Assembly: GCF_000317065.1 (NCBI RefSeq)
Contig: NC_019701.1
Coordinates: 372,001 to 436,000 of the forward strand
DNA: 64,000 nt
Reading direction: 5' to 3'
Source of the DNA: Pseudanabaena sp. PCC 7367
GTDB taxonomy: Bacteria > Cyanobacteriota > Cyanobacteriia > Pseudanabaenales > Pseudanabaenaceae
Shown piece after piece: positions 1 to 9,657 of the stretch. Each line of letters opens with the position of its first letter. Within the stretch, counting starts at the first letter, position 1. The position numbers and the translations under genes are program-made. The notes beneath the pieces were generated by a model. That model saw only the letters and a list, made by a program, of their open reading frames with translations. It was not told the DNA's origin and searched no databases.

Positions 1-130
1 TTTAGCTGCTAATCGGCCGGAATTATTAAAGCAAGTAATAGCTTATCGCCAGGAACTAAAGAACACGGTACTGGAAAAGCAAGAGCGGCTCAGCCAAATT
101 GGCATAGCTAATTATTTGAATCAGTCCTAA
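1..130 (+). CDS. purE: PurE-like protein, C-terminal end (partial)
   Basis: An open frame enters from the left edge (codons in phase from base 2) and stops with TAA at 128-130. The 42 visible residues contain AYRQELKNTVLEKQERL, which resembles the C-terminal helix of N5-carboxyaminoimidazole ribonucleotide mutase (PurE, purine biosynthesis), whose last helix usually reads AYR..L...VL.K...L. Only the tail is present, so no catalytic residue can be checked. The identification rests on memory of the family ending and is moderate. The next gene is on the opposite strand, so this is the 3' end of its unit. Confidence 0.6.
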   Translation, partial: LAANRPELLKQVIAYRQELKNTVLEKQERLSQIGIANYLNQS

Positions 131-300
131 TCATTAGTTAGCATAAGCTTGAACAACCGAAGTATAGGTGAATTTATATAAGCTCTAACTTATTCCTTCG
201 TCATCACTGGTTGCTATCTGAGTTCGACAAATCTGTGTAAATCCAGACTTGTTGAACCTGGCGATCGCCTGAGAACCATTTAATTCCATTTAATTCCATT

Positions 301-1293
301 TTAATCAGTAGCGATCGAACCATCGGGCATGGTTGCCCCTTTTAGGTTGGCATTGAGCAAATTGGCACTACTAAGTTCTGCCCGCGCCAGCAAAGCATCG
401 GCCAAATCAGCGTTGGTGAGATTAGTCCGCGCCATGTAGGATTCAACCAACTGGGCTTCGCGCAGATTGGCACCACTGAGATTGGTGCGGCTGAGATCGG
501 TGCCGTTCAAATTCGCCCGATACAAGCTAGCCTCGCTCAGGTTTGATTTACTTAGATTAGCCATTGACATCACCGCCAGATCTAAGTTTGTGCCTTGGAG
601 ATCGGCTTCTGATAAATTTGCTCGTTCAGTGCGAACATTTTGCATATATGCGTTGGCCAGGTTAGCGCCAGTTAAGTTTGCTTCAGTAAGACCTGTACCA
701 CGCATAATCGCTTCGGCCAGGTTTGCCCCAGTAAGATCGGTGTTGGCCAGATTAGCCTCACTGAGGTCAGCACCGCGCAGATCGGCTCCAGCCAAATTAG
801 CCTCACTGAGATCGGCACCGCGTAGATCGGCACGTCGTAAATTAGCATTGCGCAGGCTAGTAATGTTTTTAGAGGCACGCCGTAGAGTTGCGCCCTTTAG
901 GCAAGCCCCAGCCAGGTTGGCACCGCTCAGGTTGGCACTGCGGAGATCGGCATTCATCAAATTGGCATCGATCAACACCGCAAAGGTGAGATCGGCATTG
1001 ACCAGAGTTGCTCCCACTAATGCTGCCCCATGTAGATCGACATCATTGAGCTTGGCTTCGCTCAGGTGTGCCTGATTGAGATTTGAGCCACTGAGCTTTG
1101 CACCAATCAACACCGATTGCCTTAGGTTCACTCGCATCAAATAAGAAAAAACTAGGCTGATGCCTTGCAAATTCGCCTGGGAGAGATCGGCATTAATTAA
1201 ATCTGCATCATGGACGGACATATTACGCAGGGACGCACCCCGGAAGTCAGTCTCTCCGGCAGCATATCGGGATAGCAATTCTCTGGCATTCAT
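301..1293 (-). CDS. Pentapeptide-repeat protein, 330 aa
   Basis: After a short non-repeat head (MNARELLSRYAAGETDFRG) nearly the whole protein is A(D/N)Lxx repeats, about 55 of them, which should fold as a right-handed quadrilateral beta-helix. There is no signal peptide or membrane segment, so it is probably cytoplasmic. The DNA is itself internally repetitive around 740-840. The last residues, MPDGSIATD, match the ending MPDGSIHE of the second pentapeptide protein at 59386-60492, so the two look like paralogues with different heads. Molecular function is unknown; such proteins are often binding scaffolds. It stands alone, with no close co-directional neighbour. Confidence 0.9.
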   Translation of the reverse strand: MNARELLSRYAAGETDFRGASLRNMSVHDADLINADLSQANLQGISLVFSYLMRVNLRQSVLIGAKLSGSNLNQAHLSEAKLNDVDLHGAALVGATLVNADLTFAVLIDANLMNADLRSANLSGANLAGACLKGATLRRASKNITSLRNANLRRADLRGADLSEANLAGADLRGADLSEANLANTDLTGANLAEAIMRGTGLTEANLTGANLANAYMQNVRTERANLSEADLQGTNLDLAVMSMANLSKSNLSEASLYRANLNGTDLSRTNLSGANLREAQLVESYMARTNLTNADLADALLARAELSSANLLNANLKGATMPDGSIATD

Positions 1294-1463
1294 GGTTGTT
1301 GATAATTATTTTAATTTTTTTGATTTCTTTGGTCTTTAATCCAGGCGGGGATGCGGTTTCATTTCGGCATCATGATCACTGATGCATTGACGCTATTTGC
1401 TGCTGCTGTAGCTTTCAAGGTTTTAATTTCAACTCAAACTCATCTATTACTTACTATTATTTA

Positions 1464-3308
1464 CTATTGAGGTTCCGGGTTTAGTTCCTGATAAATTGGC
1501 TTAAGCGCCGAAATCAGCACTTGAGCAGCCTGGGTATATTGATCGGTATCTTCAAATTGGCTGGCAGTGGCAAGTAATTTTTGGTTGAGATTTTCTAGAT
1601 CTTCATACTTGCTAATTAGCTCCCTGAGTAGATCATCGAACTCATAATTACGCACCTGGTTAAGATCTTGGTTATTCTGGGCATTATTGCCATAGTTCTC
1701 ATAGAGGGCATAAAAACAGAGCAGCTTGGCGCGTAGCGGCGTGACATATTTGATGATGGTGAGGCGCAGGTCAAATAATGCCATCTGGGCGATCGCCACT
1801 TCTCGATCGAAATGCGGATCGAAATGTTCGGCGGCTTCTGGGCTTTCTAGTTCAGGGTTAGGCTGGTTAGCATATTCTTGATCGCCTTGAGTCGAATCAG
1901 CTCCCGCTGGGGCATTAACAATAAATGGCACCACTTCATTTTGCCCAGTGAATGCATTTGTATTTGTATTTGTATTTGCATTCTTCTCCGTACCAGGGGG
2001 ATCATACAAGGGATGCAAAATTCGCACCAATGTACTGGCGGCGGCGGTATATTCCCTGGGCTTGCTGATTAACTTGATGATCTCAGACAGGGCTAATTCC
2101 AAGGATTCCAGGGTGGGGTTAAGGCGGTGCAACTCTTGGAGCAGAGCCCCCAAAGATTCAATGTCCAGACTATTGATATTGTTTTCCCAGGTGCCGCGAC
2201 TGAGGTAATAAATTATTTTTTTGATCCGGTTAGTCTTATCGCTCACCATCAAAGACTCAGCCAACTGGTTATAGGCCGATCGCTCCAGGATTGGGGTAGC
2301 AACGCGATCGCTACTCCCACTGGTCTGTAATATTGAAGCTTGAGGTATTAAAGCTGGTTGACTTTGAGCCGAGGCCTGAAAGCCAGCATAGAGCCAGCCC
2401 ACCTCACTAATAATTGAATCGGCTACCTGGGCATAAAGATCCGGCTTGCTGGTGCCATGCACAATACTCGAAAGCAACTCCTTCAGCTTTTCTGTGGTTT
2501 GGGTAATTTCAATCAATTCGGCAATCAACCCCTTGAGGCTGAGTTTATCTAGCTTTTCCTGGCTGGTTTCCCATTTATTCATGCAGGCAAATAGAATTAA
2601 CCGTTTGATTCTCAGCAGATCGCTACTTTGCTCTAAGTTAGCGACTATTTCGTCAAACAGTTCCATGTCAACGCCTGGGGTTGCTGGGGCGATCGCATGA
2701 TCATCGGTTTTGATGCTTGTTTCTGTGATCAACGCTTGATCATTGCCATTATGATCCTGAACAGAGGCGGGGCGGAGCAGATAAATCCCGATCGAACCGG
2801 TTATATTTTGAATTTCTTGCTCACCCAAAAACTCCGCATTTAGCTCCAGGCTATTTTTGACCACATCATAGACCGTTTGCGAGACACAAATTGTGCCTGG
2901 CTCTGCTTCCATCTGCAACCTGGCGGCAATATTTACGCCGGTTCCGGTGGCATCGGTTTCACTAATATAAATATCCCCTAATTGAATGCCAATGCGATGA
3001 CTGAGTACATCAGTTGGCGCTAGGGTTGAGGCGGCTTGTCCAAAGGTGGTTTGAATTTCTAGGGCACATTTAACCGCATCGATCGCACTGGGGAAATACA
3101 TCAACAATCCACTGCCAGTAGATCTCAGCACTTTGCCCTCAAATTGCCCACAATGGTCACGCATGAATTGCAAATCCCGGTTGATCAAACCCAGAGTATG
3201 CGCTTCATTTTCTGTGATGCGGTTGTTGAAGTTGACCCCATCAGTCAGTGCGATCGCCGCTAGGGTTCTTTGGGACTTTGAGGTTGAGGTAATTGCTTCT
3301 TGTTCCAT
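1464..3308 (-). CDS. Class III adenylate/guanylate cyclase-domain protein with three C-terminal helical repeats
   Basis: Residues about 10-180 form a class III nucleotide cyclase domain: the first metal aspartate is present (ALTDGVNF, D23) and so are the transition-state asparagine and arginine (GTGVNIAARLQ, N126 and R130). The second metal aspartate, expected in a TGDG turn, is serine here (STGSGLLMYF, S66), so cyclase activity is doubtful. Residues about 215-610 contain three related helical segments of 80-95 residues, each with an L..LI.....E.L...L pattern followed by a Y...A..L...L.PLY ending. Linkers are polar; one has an NTNTNT run from a 6-bp DNA repeat near 1950-1980. No signal peptide or membrane segment. 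Likely a cytoplasmic signalling or regulatory protein; its ligand is unknown. Confidence 0.8.
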   Translation of the reverse strand: MEQEAITSTSKSQRTLAAIALTDGVNFNNRITENEAHTLGLINRDLQFMRDHCGQFEGKVLRSTGSGLLMYFPSAIDAVKCALEIQTTFGQAASTLAPTDVLSHRIGIQLGDIYISETDATGTGVNIAARLQMEAEPGTICVSQTVYDVVKNSLELNAEFLGEQEIQNITGSIGIYLLRPASVQDHNGNDQALITETSIKTDDHAIAPATPGVDMELFDEIVANLEQSSDLLRIKRLILFACMNKWETSQEKLDKLSLKGLIAELIEITQTTEKLKELLSSIVHGTSKPDLYAQVADSIISEVGWLYAGFQASAQSQPALIPQASILQTSGSSDRVATPILERSAYNQLAESLMVSDKTNRIKKIIYYLSRGTWENNINSLDIESLGALLQELHRLNPTLESLELALSEIIKLISKPREYTAAASTLVRILHPLYDPPGTEKNANTNTNTNAFTGQNEVVPFIVNAPAGADSTQGDQEYANQPNPELESPEAAEHFDPHFDREVAIAQMALFDLRLTIIKYVTPLRAKLLCFYALYENYGNNAQNNQDLNQVRNYEFDDLLRELISKYEDLENLNQKLLATASQFEDTDQYTQAAQVLISALKPIYQELNPEPQ

Positions 3309-3498
3309 TGGTGACCAACTAATTGGCTGGGGCAGGGTTAAACCAAATTCAAATTACCAGCTTGCGGCATTTTGGGATCGGCTGGCGGCAATACTTTTAT
3401 TCTATTGGTTTTCACTCTGGATATTTAGGATATTTAGTTCAATATTCCCAATATTGAAGCTGCTCTCATCAATTAATCCTAAATGCGAGAAAGCTAGT

Positions 3499-3595
3499 CT
3501 AGTGCATTTTCAAAAGACTTCTTTTGCATAAATACCTTATAGATCGAAGCATTCAGGTATCTACTTACACAACATCTCACTTGAAATAGCACTAG
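3499..3595 (-). repeat. Dispersed ~100-bp repeat, copy A (MITE-like)
   Basis: The reverse complement aligns along its length with 12356-12455. Shared blocks include GAGATGTTGTG near one end and AAGTCTTTTGAAAATGCACT at the other. The ends are inverted repeats (CTAGTGCATTTTCAA versus CTAGTGCTATTTCAA), and TA flanks the GTGC ends on both sides, as in elements that target TA. It sits in the 659-bp spacer 3309-3967 between the cyclase-domain gene and secF, where I found no supported gene. Confidence 0.7.
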
Positions 3596-3967
3596 GTGAT
3601 AATTTATTTGTTCTTTTTGCTGCCTATGGAACTCTTACCAATATAGAGCATACTGAATAATTACGCATTACATGCATATGTTGGGAGCCACATGCACAAT
3701 TAAGCATACATTGGCTATGGTATCTAGAAGGGAGAGACCTTTGCTAGCAAACATTCAACCAATCCAATCCAATCTAGTTTGCTTGGTAATTGGAGCTATA
3801 GGATCTGTCTCAATTAACCTGGTGTGCAACTATTCCTAGACCATTGATTTTAGGTTGTTTGAACGATCCAAAATATCAATATCCAGGTTAACTGGCACGA
3901 GGATATGAGGGTTTCAGAGTTTTAGTTGCACATCGCGTTCTCAATTAGCGCAGGGTTGGGTTTTAGG

Positions 3968-5086
3968 TTAGCTATCGGCGATCGCTGCTTCCGGTTCGTC
4001 CTGCTCACTGCCCGATCGACTTGATTTACCCGCCGAGCCACCACCCCGATTCCGCCACCAGGCCAACAAAATACTGGCATTAAAAATGCTTGAATATGCG
4101 CCAGAGGCAAAGCCAATAATGAGCGCCAGGGCAAAATAGCGTAGCGTTGCTCCACCAAAGAGGAAAATGGCAATCAGGGCAAACAAGGCTGTAACGGTGG
4201 TATTGATTGAGCGGGCAAAGGTTTGATTGATGGAAATATCAACAATATCGCTAAAACTCTGGCGATCGCCCGACAGCTTCAGGTTTTCGCGGATGCGATC
4301 GAATACCACCACCGTATCATTGACCGAGAAGCCAATAATCGTCAGGATCGCCACCACAAAAAGGCTGTCTACCTCGATTTGGAAAGTTAACCCCAGGATC
4401 GCAAATACACCCAATGTGATGATCACATCATGCACCAATGCGGCGATCGCAAAAAACGCATAATCAGACTGGAATCTGACCGTCAAGTAGGCCGCAATCC
4501 CAATAAACGAGACCGCTAGCGCCAGAATGCCAGAGGTAAACAATTGCTTACCCAACAAGGGACCGACCCGTTCAATTTGCGATTGCTTAGGATCGACTCG
4601 CCCAAAGGGTTCAAGCGCTTGAGCCAGGTTTTGTTGCAGTTGCGATCGTTCGTCCACATTCAAATCGACGGTGCGGATTGACAAGCCCCGGCCATTATTA
4701 CCCACCAACTGAATTACGCTGTTGCCATAACCATTCTCGGCCATCACCTTGCGGACAGCACCAATGTCAATTTGATCGCCACAGGCTTGATTTGCCTCAT
4801 TTTGATTGGAATTAGAATCGGTGGTTGACGTAGACTCAGTAGGCTCTGTGCCTATTTCTGCATCTAGTTGCTGATCTAGCGGTGGCTGATTTTCGTTATT
4901 ACCAATGTTCTCACCCAGACAAGCCAGCTCCAGCGTAATCCTGGTGCCACCAGTAAAATCGATCCCTGGTCGCAGTGGCGCACCCACCTGTTGCCAGGAA
5001 ATAAACATGGCCGCAATACTAGTTAAAATTGCGATCGCCGAGAGCGTAATATAGACGCGGCTATATTTCATCACACTGATTTTCAT
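3968..5086 (-). CDS. secF: Protein translocase subunit SecF
   Basis: SecF pairs with SecD in the plasma and thylakoid membranes and uses the proton gradient to help pull proteins through SecYEG. The 372 aa protein starts with a membrane segment, then FTGGTRITLEL, a periplasmic/lumenal region, and five more membrane segments with the family block IIGFSVNDTVVVFDRIREN. The periplasmic part holds a polar, low-complexity insert (about residues 58-105, rich in N, E, S and T). Its ATG overlaps the secD stop codon (ATGA at 5083-5086), so the two are translationally coupled. The C-terminal tail after the last membrane segment is polar and not conserved. Confidence 0.97.
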   Translation of the reverse strand: MKISVMKYSRVYITLSAIAILTSIAAMFISWQQVGAPLRPGIDFTGGTRITLELACLGENIGNNENQPPLDQQLDAEIGTEPTESTSTTDSNSNQNEANQACGDQIDIGAVRKVMAENGYGNSVIQLVGNNGRGLSIRTVDLNVDERSQLQQNLAQALEPFGRVDPKQSQIERVGPLLGKQLFTSGILALAVSFIGIAAYLTVRFQSDYAFFAIAALVHDVIITLGVFAILGLTFQIEVDSLFVVAILTIIGFSVNDTVVVFDRIRENLKLSGDRQSFSDIVDISINQTFARSINTTVTALFALIAIFLFGGATLRYFALALIIGFASGAYSSIFNASILLAWWRNRGGGSAGKSSRSGSEQDEPEAAIADS

Positions 5087-6537
5087 AGTGATGCCCCCTT
5101 TGGCTTGTCGGTTTTGTCGCTGGATTGATTCTTTTTGGATTTGGCGGTCGGTTTAGGAATCGATTTAATCCCGTATAGTTCTGGCTTACGGAACCGAGGA
5201 TCGCTAATAATACTGAGCAGGAGCGATCGGCTAAAGGTAACCGCCGTAAACATACTCACCAGGACACCGAGGCTGAGGGTCACGGCAAAGCCCTTGACCA
5301 GGCTAGCGCCAAACCAGAACAAAGCCCCACAGGCAATCAGGGTGGTGATATTACTGTCAAGGATGCTAGACCAGGCGCGGCCAAAACCAGCTTCAACGGA
5401 CTTATAAACCGTTCTACCGGCAATGAGTTCTTCACGGGTGCGCTCAAAGATCAGAATATTTGCATCAACGGCGATGCCAATACTGAGGATAAACCCAGCG
5501 ATCCCAGGTAGGGTTAGGGTTACGCCGAATAAACTATACAAAGCTAGCGTAATCAAGGAATAGATTACCAGGGCAATATCGGCCACAAACCCCGGCAGGC
5601 GGTAGTAAACCACCATAAACAACAGCACCAGAATCAGGCCGCCAAATCCAGCATAGATACTACTGCGCACACTATCTGCGCCCAGGGTTGCGCCAACGGT
5701 GCGATTCTCCACAATTTCCACTGGCACGGGCAAAGCACCGGCGCGTAATTGCAGGGCTAGTTCGATCGCCTGTTCCTGAGAAAAGCTACCTTCGATCGCG
5801 GCCTGACCACCAGTAATCCCAGTGCCTTGAAATTCTGCATTGACCTGGGGTGCGCTAACAAGATCATCATCCAGAAAGATACCTAACCCCCGTCCAGTAC
5901 CGCCTAGCTCGCCGGTGATCTCGGCAAATTTTTGGGCTCCTTCACTGTCAAATCGGAGCGAGACATACCAGACCCCCTGGCCGATCGGCGATGCCAATGC
6001 ATTAGTCAGTGAATCACCGGTTAACCCAGTGGACTCAAATAAATCATTCACCCGCTGGCGGCTGCGTTCCATCGCTGCTTGGTTTTCTGCGATCGCTGCT
6101 TCGTCGCTTGGATCTAGTTGTTGGAGTTCCAGAAATAAGTCGCTTTGTACCTGTCTTTCTGCCGCAATAATTCCTTCCGAGCCTTGTCTTTGTTTGCGAA
6201 ACTCCAGCAGGGCAGTGCGCCCCAACACTCGCTCAGCTTGATCAGGATCGCTGACCCCTGGCAGTTGTACCACCAGTTGATCATCACCGCTGGTAAGGAC
6301 GGTAGCTTCAGAGACTCCCAGGCTATTAACCCGCTGCTCGATCGCAAACCGAGCTGATTCCAGGAGCTGGGCATTAATAGAATTAATTCCCCGCTGTGGT
6401 GCTGGCAGAGCTTGCAAAGTGAGCTGAGCCCCACCGCGCAAATCCAGCCCTAATCTTGGCGGCACCGTAATGAGGGTAAAGATGGCACCGACTACGATCG
6501 CCAGGATCACAACTAAGAGGCGACTTTGTTTAGGCAT
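5083..6537 (-). CDS. secD: Protein translocase subunit SecD
   Basis: The 484 aa protein has an N-terminal membrane segment, then LGLDLRGGAQLTLQ, the periplasmic P1 region with GVSDPDQAERVLGRTALLEFR, and a C-terminal group of membrane helices containing GIAVDANILIFERTREE, the SecD/SecF signature. The length is normal for cyanobacterial SecD. It ends in a lysine-rich cytoplasmic tail. It is the first gene of the secD-secF operon, with a 4-bp overlap to secF. Confidence 0.98.
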   Translation of the reverse strand: MPKQSRLLVVILAIVVGAIFTLITVPPRLGLDLRGGAQLTLQALPAPQRGINSINAQLLESARFAIEQRVNSLGVSEATVLTSGDDQLVVQLPGVSDPDQAERVLGRTALLEFRKQRQGSEGIIAAERQVQSDLFLELQQLDPSDEAAIAENQAAMERSRQRVNDLFESTGLTGDSLTNALASPIGQGVWYVSLRFDSEGAQKFAEITGELGGTGRGLGIFLDDDLVSAPQVNAEFQGTGITGGQAAIEGSFSQEQAIELALQLRAGALPVPVEIVENRTVGATLGADSVRSSIYAGFGGLILVLLFMVVYYRLPGFVADIALVIYSLITLALYSLFGVTLTLPGIAGFILSIGIAVDANILIFERTREELIAGRTVYKSVEAGFGRAWSSILDSNITTLIACGALFWFGASLVKGFAVTLSLGVLVSMFTAVTFSRSLLLSIISDPRFRKPELYGIKSIPKPTAKSKKNQSSDKTDKPKGASL

Positions 6538-6660
6538 AATGACAAACTGATATCCAGTTTAAGACTTATGCGATCATACCCTACCCGGTAGCTTGGTTAA
6601 GCCGATTCTTAGCTGTTCTTCCTCAGGGATGGGCTTTAATTAACTATCACTCAGATTGAT

Positions 6661-6954
6661 CTATTCATCTGAACCGATCGCACAATATTCATTAGGCAGT
6701 AGTACGGTGGTGGCATTGCTTTCAAAATCAGTATGCAACCAGATTTCCTGGCCTTGTTTGGCCAAGGTATAGGAGCTGAGAATTGTGCCATGTTTTTGCT
6801 GGGCAACGACGTTGTTCTCTTCGCCCACTTCAGGATCAATATTGCCCCAATCACCATTGGTATGTCGGCTCAGATATTGGGCGATCTCTTCGGTAGAGAT
6901 TAGTTTGGTTACGCCTACAGAAATTAACAATTGTCCGATCGGAAAGAGTGTCAT
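6661..6954 (-). CDS. Small conserved protein of the 'plasmid-related protein' type, 97 aa
   Basis: The pattern is L..LGVT...S.EEIAQYLSRHTNGDWGNIDPE..EEN, then LSSYTLAKQGQEIWLHTDFE and a final ATTVLLPNEY. It matches a widespread family of about 100 aa proteins with the signature RH..GDWG.(L/I)D..D...N...L and SATTVLLP.(E/D)Y. Members are usually called hypothetical or plasmid-related, and the function is unknown to me. No membrane segment. It lies about 120 bp upstream of secD on the same strand and may or may not be co-transcribed. Confidence 0.75.
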   Translation of the reverse strand: MTLFPIGQLLISVGVTKLISTEEIAQYLSRHTNGDWGNIDPEVGEENNVVAQQKHGTILSSYTLAKQGQEIWLHTDFESNATTVLLPNEYCAIGSDE

Positions 6955-7581
6955 TTAACTTTTAACTTAATAATTTATGTAAGTGCTTTGATTTAAATTA
7001 GCTAATTTATGTTTGCGATCATTATTCATGGTTTAGCGATCGCCAACAAATAAGTTTCTTATCGCTGGATTGCTCTGCCAGGATGTCCTAGTAATTTAGC
7101 TGATTTTAGCCAATTAGTAATTAGCCAAATAATAGATCTTGTTATTTACAGCAATCAGCCCACGATCGCAGGCTGCCATATGCTGGACTATTAATAATTT
7201 AAGCAATTAACTAATTAACTAACATAGACTTCTGGCATCAATTCATAAATACAATTCATAAATATAATTTATAAATATAAGGTTGGGCTAATGATTAGCT
7301 GGTTACCCTATTGGATTTTTGCAAAAGTGCTAATAACTAATTAATTACCAGCGAATTACCAGTCAAGAATTCAAGAATTTGGCTAGCTGGTTGCTACATC
7401 CTCCCCCCTGTAGCTATGTTACTTTTACCTCTAAATCAGGCCTGTAATAACCAAACTAACCAAATCTTATTTGTTAAGCAGTTAATCGACTTATGGGTTG
7501 AAGATCTTAGCGATCGCGCATTAGTCAATTTTCTCCTACTCGGCTCTACTTAGTCCTCTAGTTAAGCTAAGTAAGTTGAGC
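6955..7581. other. Intergenic spacer without a supported gene
   Basis: AT-rich spacer of 627 bp between the 97 aa gene and ndhD. It contains short repeats of ATTCATAAATA type (about 7240-7285) and several TTAATTA tracts. No open frame with recognisable protein sequence and no convincing hairpin terminator was found. Confidence 0.5.
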
Positions 7582-9210
7582 CTAGTCCACCATGCCAAAC
7601 ACAGGATTTGCCTTGGCGTTGGGCAACTGTGGTGCAATGAAACCAGCCGAGTATAGATTAGGATGCTCTTGCGCCACCACCGAGAAGGTCTGACGGGCAT
7701 GGGTTGCCACCGCTTCGGTCTTAGCATCATAAATCTGGGTAATCAGCTTGGGATAGAAACCAATGCCGACGATCGGAATCAGCAAGCAAGCAGTGATGAA
7801 TACTTCGCGGGGCTTGGCATCACCAAAGAACTGATCACCAATTTTAGGCAGGTCGAGGTTTAGCTCAGGGTTGCGATCGCCATAGAACACTTGACGTAGC
7901 ATGGCTAGCAAATAAACAGGAGTGAGAATCAGGCCAACCGCAGCCAGAATCACAGTTACAGTTTTGAAGCTGGAGCTGTAAACATCGCTGGAGGTAATCC
8001 CCAGGAAGACGCTGAGTTCACTAATAAAGCCACTCATACCAGGCAGAGCCAGCGAAGCAAATGCGCCGATCGTAAACAGGGCAAATACCTTTGGCATCAC
8101 CTTGGCCAAACCGCCCATCTCGTTCATATCCAGAGTATGGGTGCGATCGTAGGTGATCCCAGCCAGGAAGAACAAGCAAGCAGCGATCAAACCGTGGGAT
8201 AGCATTTGCAACACTGCGCCACTGATGCCCAGATCGGTAAAGGAAGCAATCCCCACCAGTACAAAGCCCATGTGCGAGATCGATGAATAGGCCAGACGAC
8301 GCTTCAGGTTGGTTTGACCAAACGCGGTAAGCGCCCCATAGATAATATTGACCACACCCAACACCGCCAGGATGGGCGCAAAGTAAACGTGGGCATCGGG
8401 CAGCATGTCAATGTTGAAGCGAATAAGCGCATAACCACCCATCTTCAGCAACACACCAGCCAGAATCATCGATACTGGTGCAGATGCTTCGCCGTGGGCA
8501 TCGGGTAACCAGGTATGCAGCGGGAAGATCGCCAGCTTTACGCCAAAGGCCAACAGGAAGCCCACATAGGCCACCATCTCGATCGCCAAGGGATAATGCT
8601 TCAGGCTCAGTTCAGCCATATTAAAGGTGACCGTATCACCAGCAAAAGCCATCGCCAAACCAGCAACTAAAATAAATACCGAGCTAGCCGCAGTGTAAAG
8701 AATGAACTTGGTTGCCGCATAGAGTCTCTTTTTGCCGCCCCAGATTGAGATCAACAAATAGACTGGCACCAATTCGATCTCCCACATCAGGAAAAACATC
8801 AAGATGTCTTGGGCTACAAATACACCGACCTGGGCGCTGTAGAGCACCAGCATCAAAAAATAAAACAAACGTGGCTTGTTCTTCACTTGCCACGCTGAAA
8901 AGATTGCCAGAGTTGTCACCAATCCGGTTAGCAAAACCAAGGGCATGGATAGGCCATCTACGGCCACCGCCCAGTTCAAATTCATTTGACTAACCCAGGG
9001 GTATGTTTCAGTCATTTGCAGCGAGGAAACATCTGGGTTGTAGTTATACCAAAAGGCAACTACCATCAATGCTAAGTCCGCGATCGCCACACCCAGGGTG
9101 TACCAGCGAACAGTTTTGCCTTCTTTGTCGGGAATCACCGGGATTGCCATAGCGGCAACCAGCGGGAATAGGATTATGGCTGTGAGCCAGGGAAACGATT
9201 CAGTAAACAT
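7582..9210 (-). CDS. ndhD: NAD(P)H-quinone oxidoreductase chain 4 (NdhD)
   Basis: NdhD is a proton-pumping membrane subunit of the NDH-1 complex, which in cyanobacteria serves respiration, cyclic electron flow around PSI and CO2 uptake. The 542 aa protein is almost entirely membrane helices and shows the MrpA/NuoM core: [18 protein letters not shown] with the key glutamate, then [19 protein letters not shown] and [20 protein letters not shown]. High similarity to the NdhD1/NdhD2 type (respiration and cyclic flow) is my impression; the D3/D4 CO2-uptake forms cannot be excluded without alignment. It is monocistronic here. Confidence 0.97.
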   Translation of the reverse strand: MFTESFPWLTAIILFPLVAAMAIPVIPDKEGKTVRWYTLGVAIADLALMVVAFWYNYNPDVSSLQMTETYPWVSQMNLNWAVAVDGLSMPLVLLTGLVTTLAIFSAWQVKNKPRLFYFLMLVLYSAQVGVFVAQDILMFFLMWEIELVPVYLLISIWGGKKRLYAATKFILYTAASSVFILVAGLAMAFAGDTVTFNMAELSLKHYPLAIEMVAYVGFLLAFGVKLAIFPLHTWLPDAHGEASAPVSMILAGVLLKMGGYALIRFNIDMLPDAHVYFAPILAVLGVVNIIYGALTAFGQTNLKRRLAYSSISHMGFVLVGIASFTDLGISGAVLQMLSHGLIAACLFFLAGITYDRTHTLDMNEMGGLAKVMPKVFALFTIGAFASLALPGMSGFISELSVFLGITSSDVYSSSFKTVTVILAAVGLILTPVYLLAMLRQVFYGDRNPELNLDLPKIGDQFFGDAKPREVFITACLLIPIVGIGFYPKLITQIYDAKTEAVATHARQTFSVVAQEHPNLYSAGFIAPQLPNAKANPVFGMVD

Positions 9211-9657
9211 GGGTAAAAGTAACTAGTGAGAATAAATACTTATTTGCCGCTTTGTTACATTGTATTAAGTGTTTGTAAAGTTTTAATAGTCCTTCCGACA
9301 TAAACGGCAGCAAAAAGCATAGAAACTTTAACTAACTTGGCTAAGCATCAATCTATAAAAGTAAATGCTGTTGCTTTTGGCCTATGCTTTTGGGAGGAGA
9401 TACCGCTGTTTTAGTCTGGCAAGACTGCGATCGCCTGGCTGCTGACATGAGTATTTATTACTGCATAAACTAAAACAATTTGGTTGAAATATTCCTGAAT
9501 AAGGCTTGTGGGATTTCCTGTTGATCACTCTTTTGGGTTAAGAAATGTAAAAAGCGATCGCCTGGCGGAAAAATCCAGACAGTTAAATTGATTTAATTAA
9601 TCCGAGGGAATGTTTTTTTAGCGAAACTTACTTGATTACTTTAGATATAAGGAGCTA
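9211..9657. promoter_or_regulatory. Divergent intergenic region, ndhD / cobK
   Basis: This 447-bp region separates two divergently transcribed genes and must hold both promoters. cobK has a clear ribosome site, ATAAGGAG, 4 nt before its ATG. I looked for a cobalamin riboswitch, which would be expected to control cob genes, and could not recognise the conserved B12-box on the plus strand. Confidence 0.4.

Noticed and set aside
467-1075. 202-codon plus-strand frame across the first pentapeptide gene
   Set aside because: It is the antisense frame of a repetitive coding sequence; arginine/alanine/serine-rich, with no recognisable motif.
9211-9657. Cobalamin riboswitch upstream of cobK
   Set aside because: I looked for the conserved B12-box and saw none; a covariance-model search would be needed to be certain.
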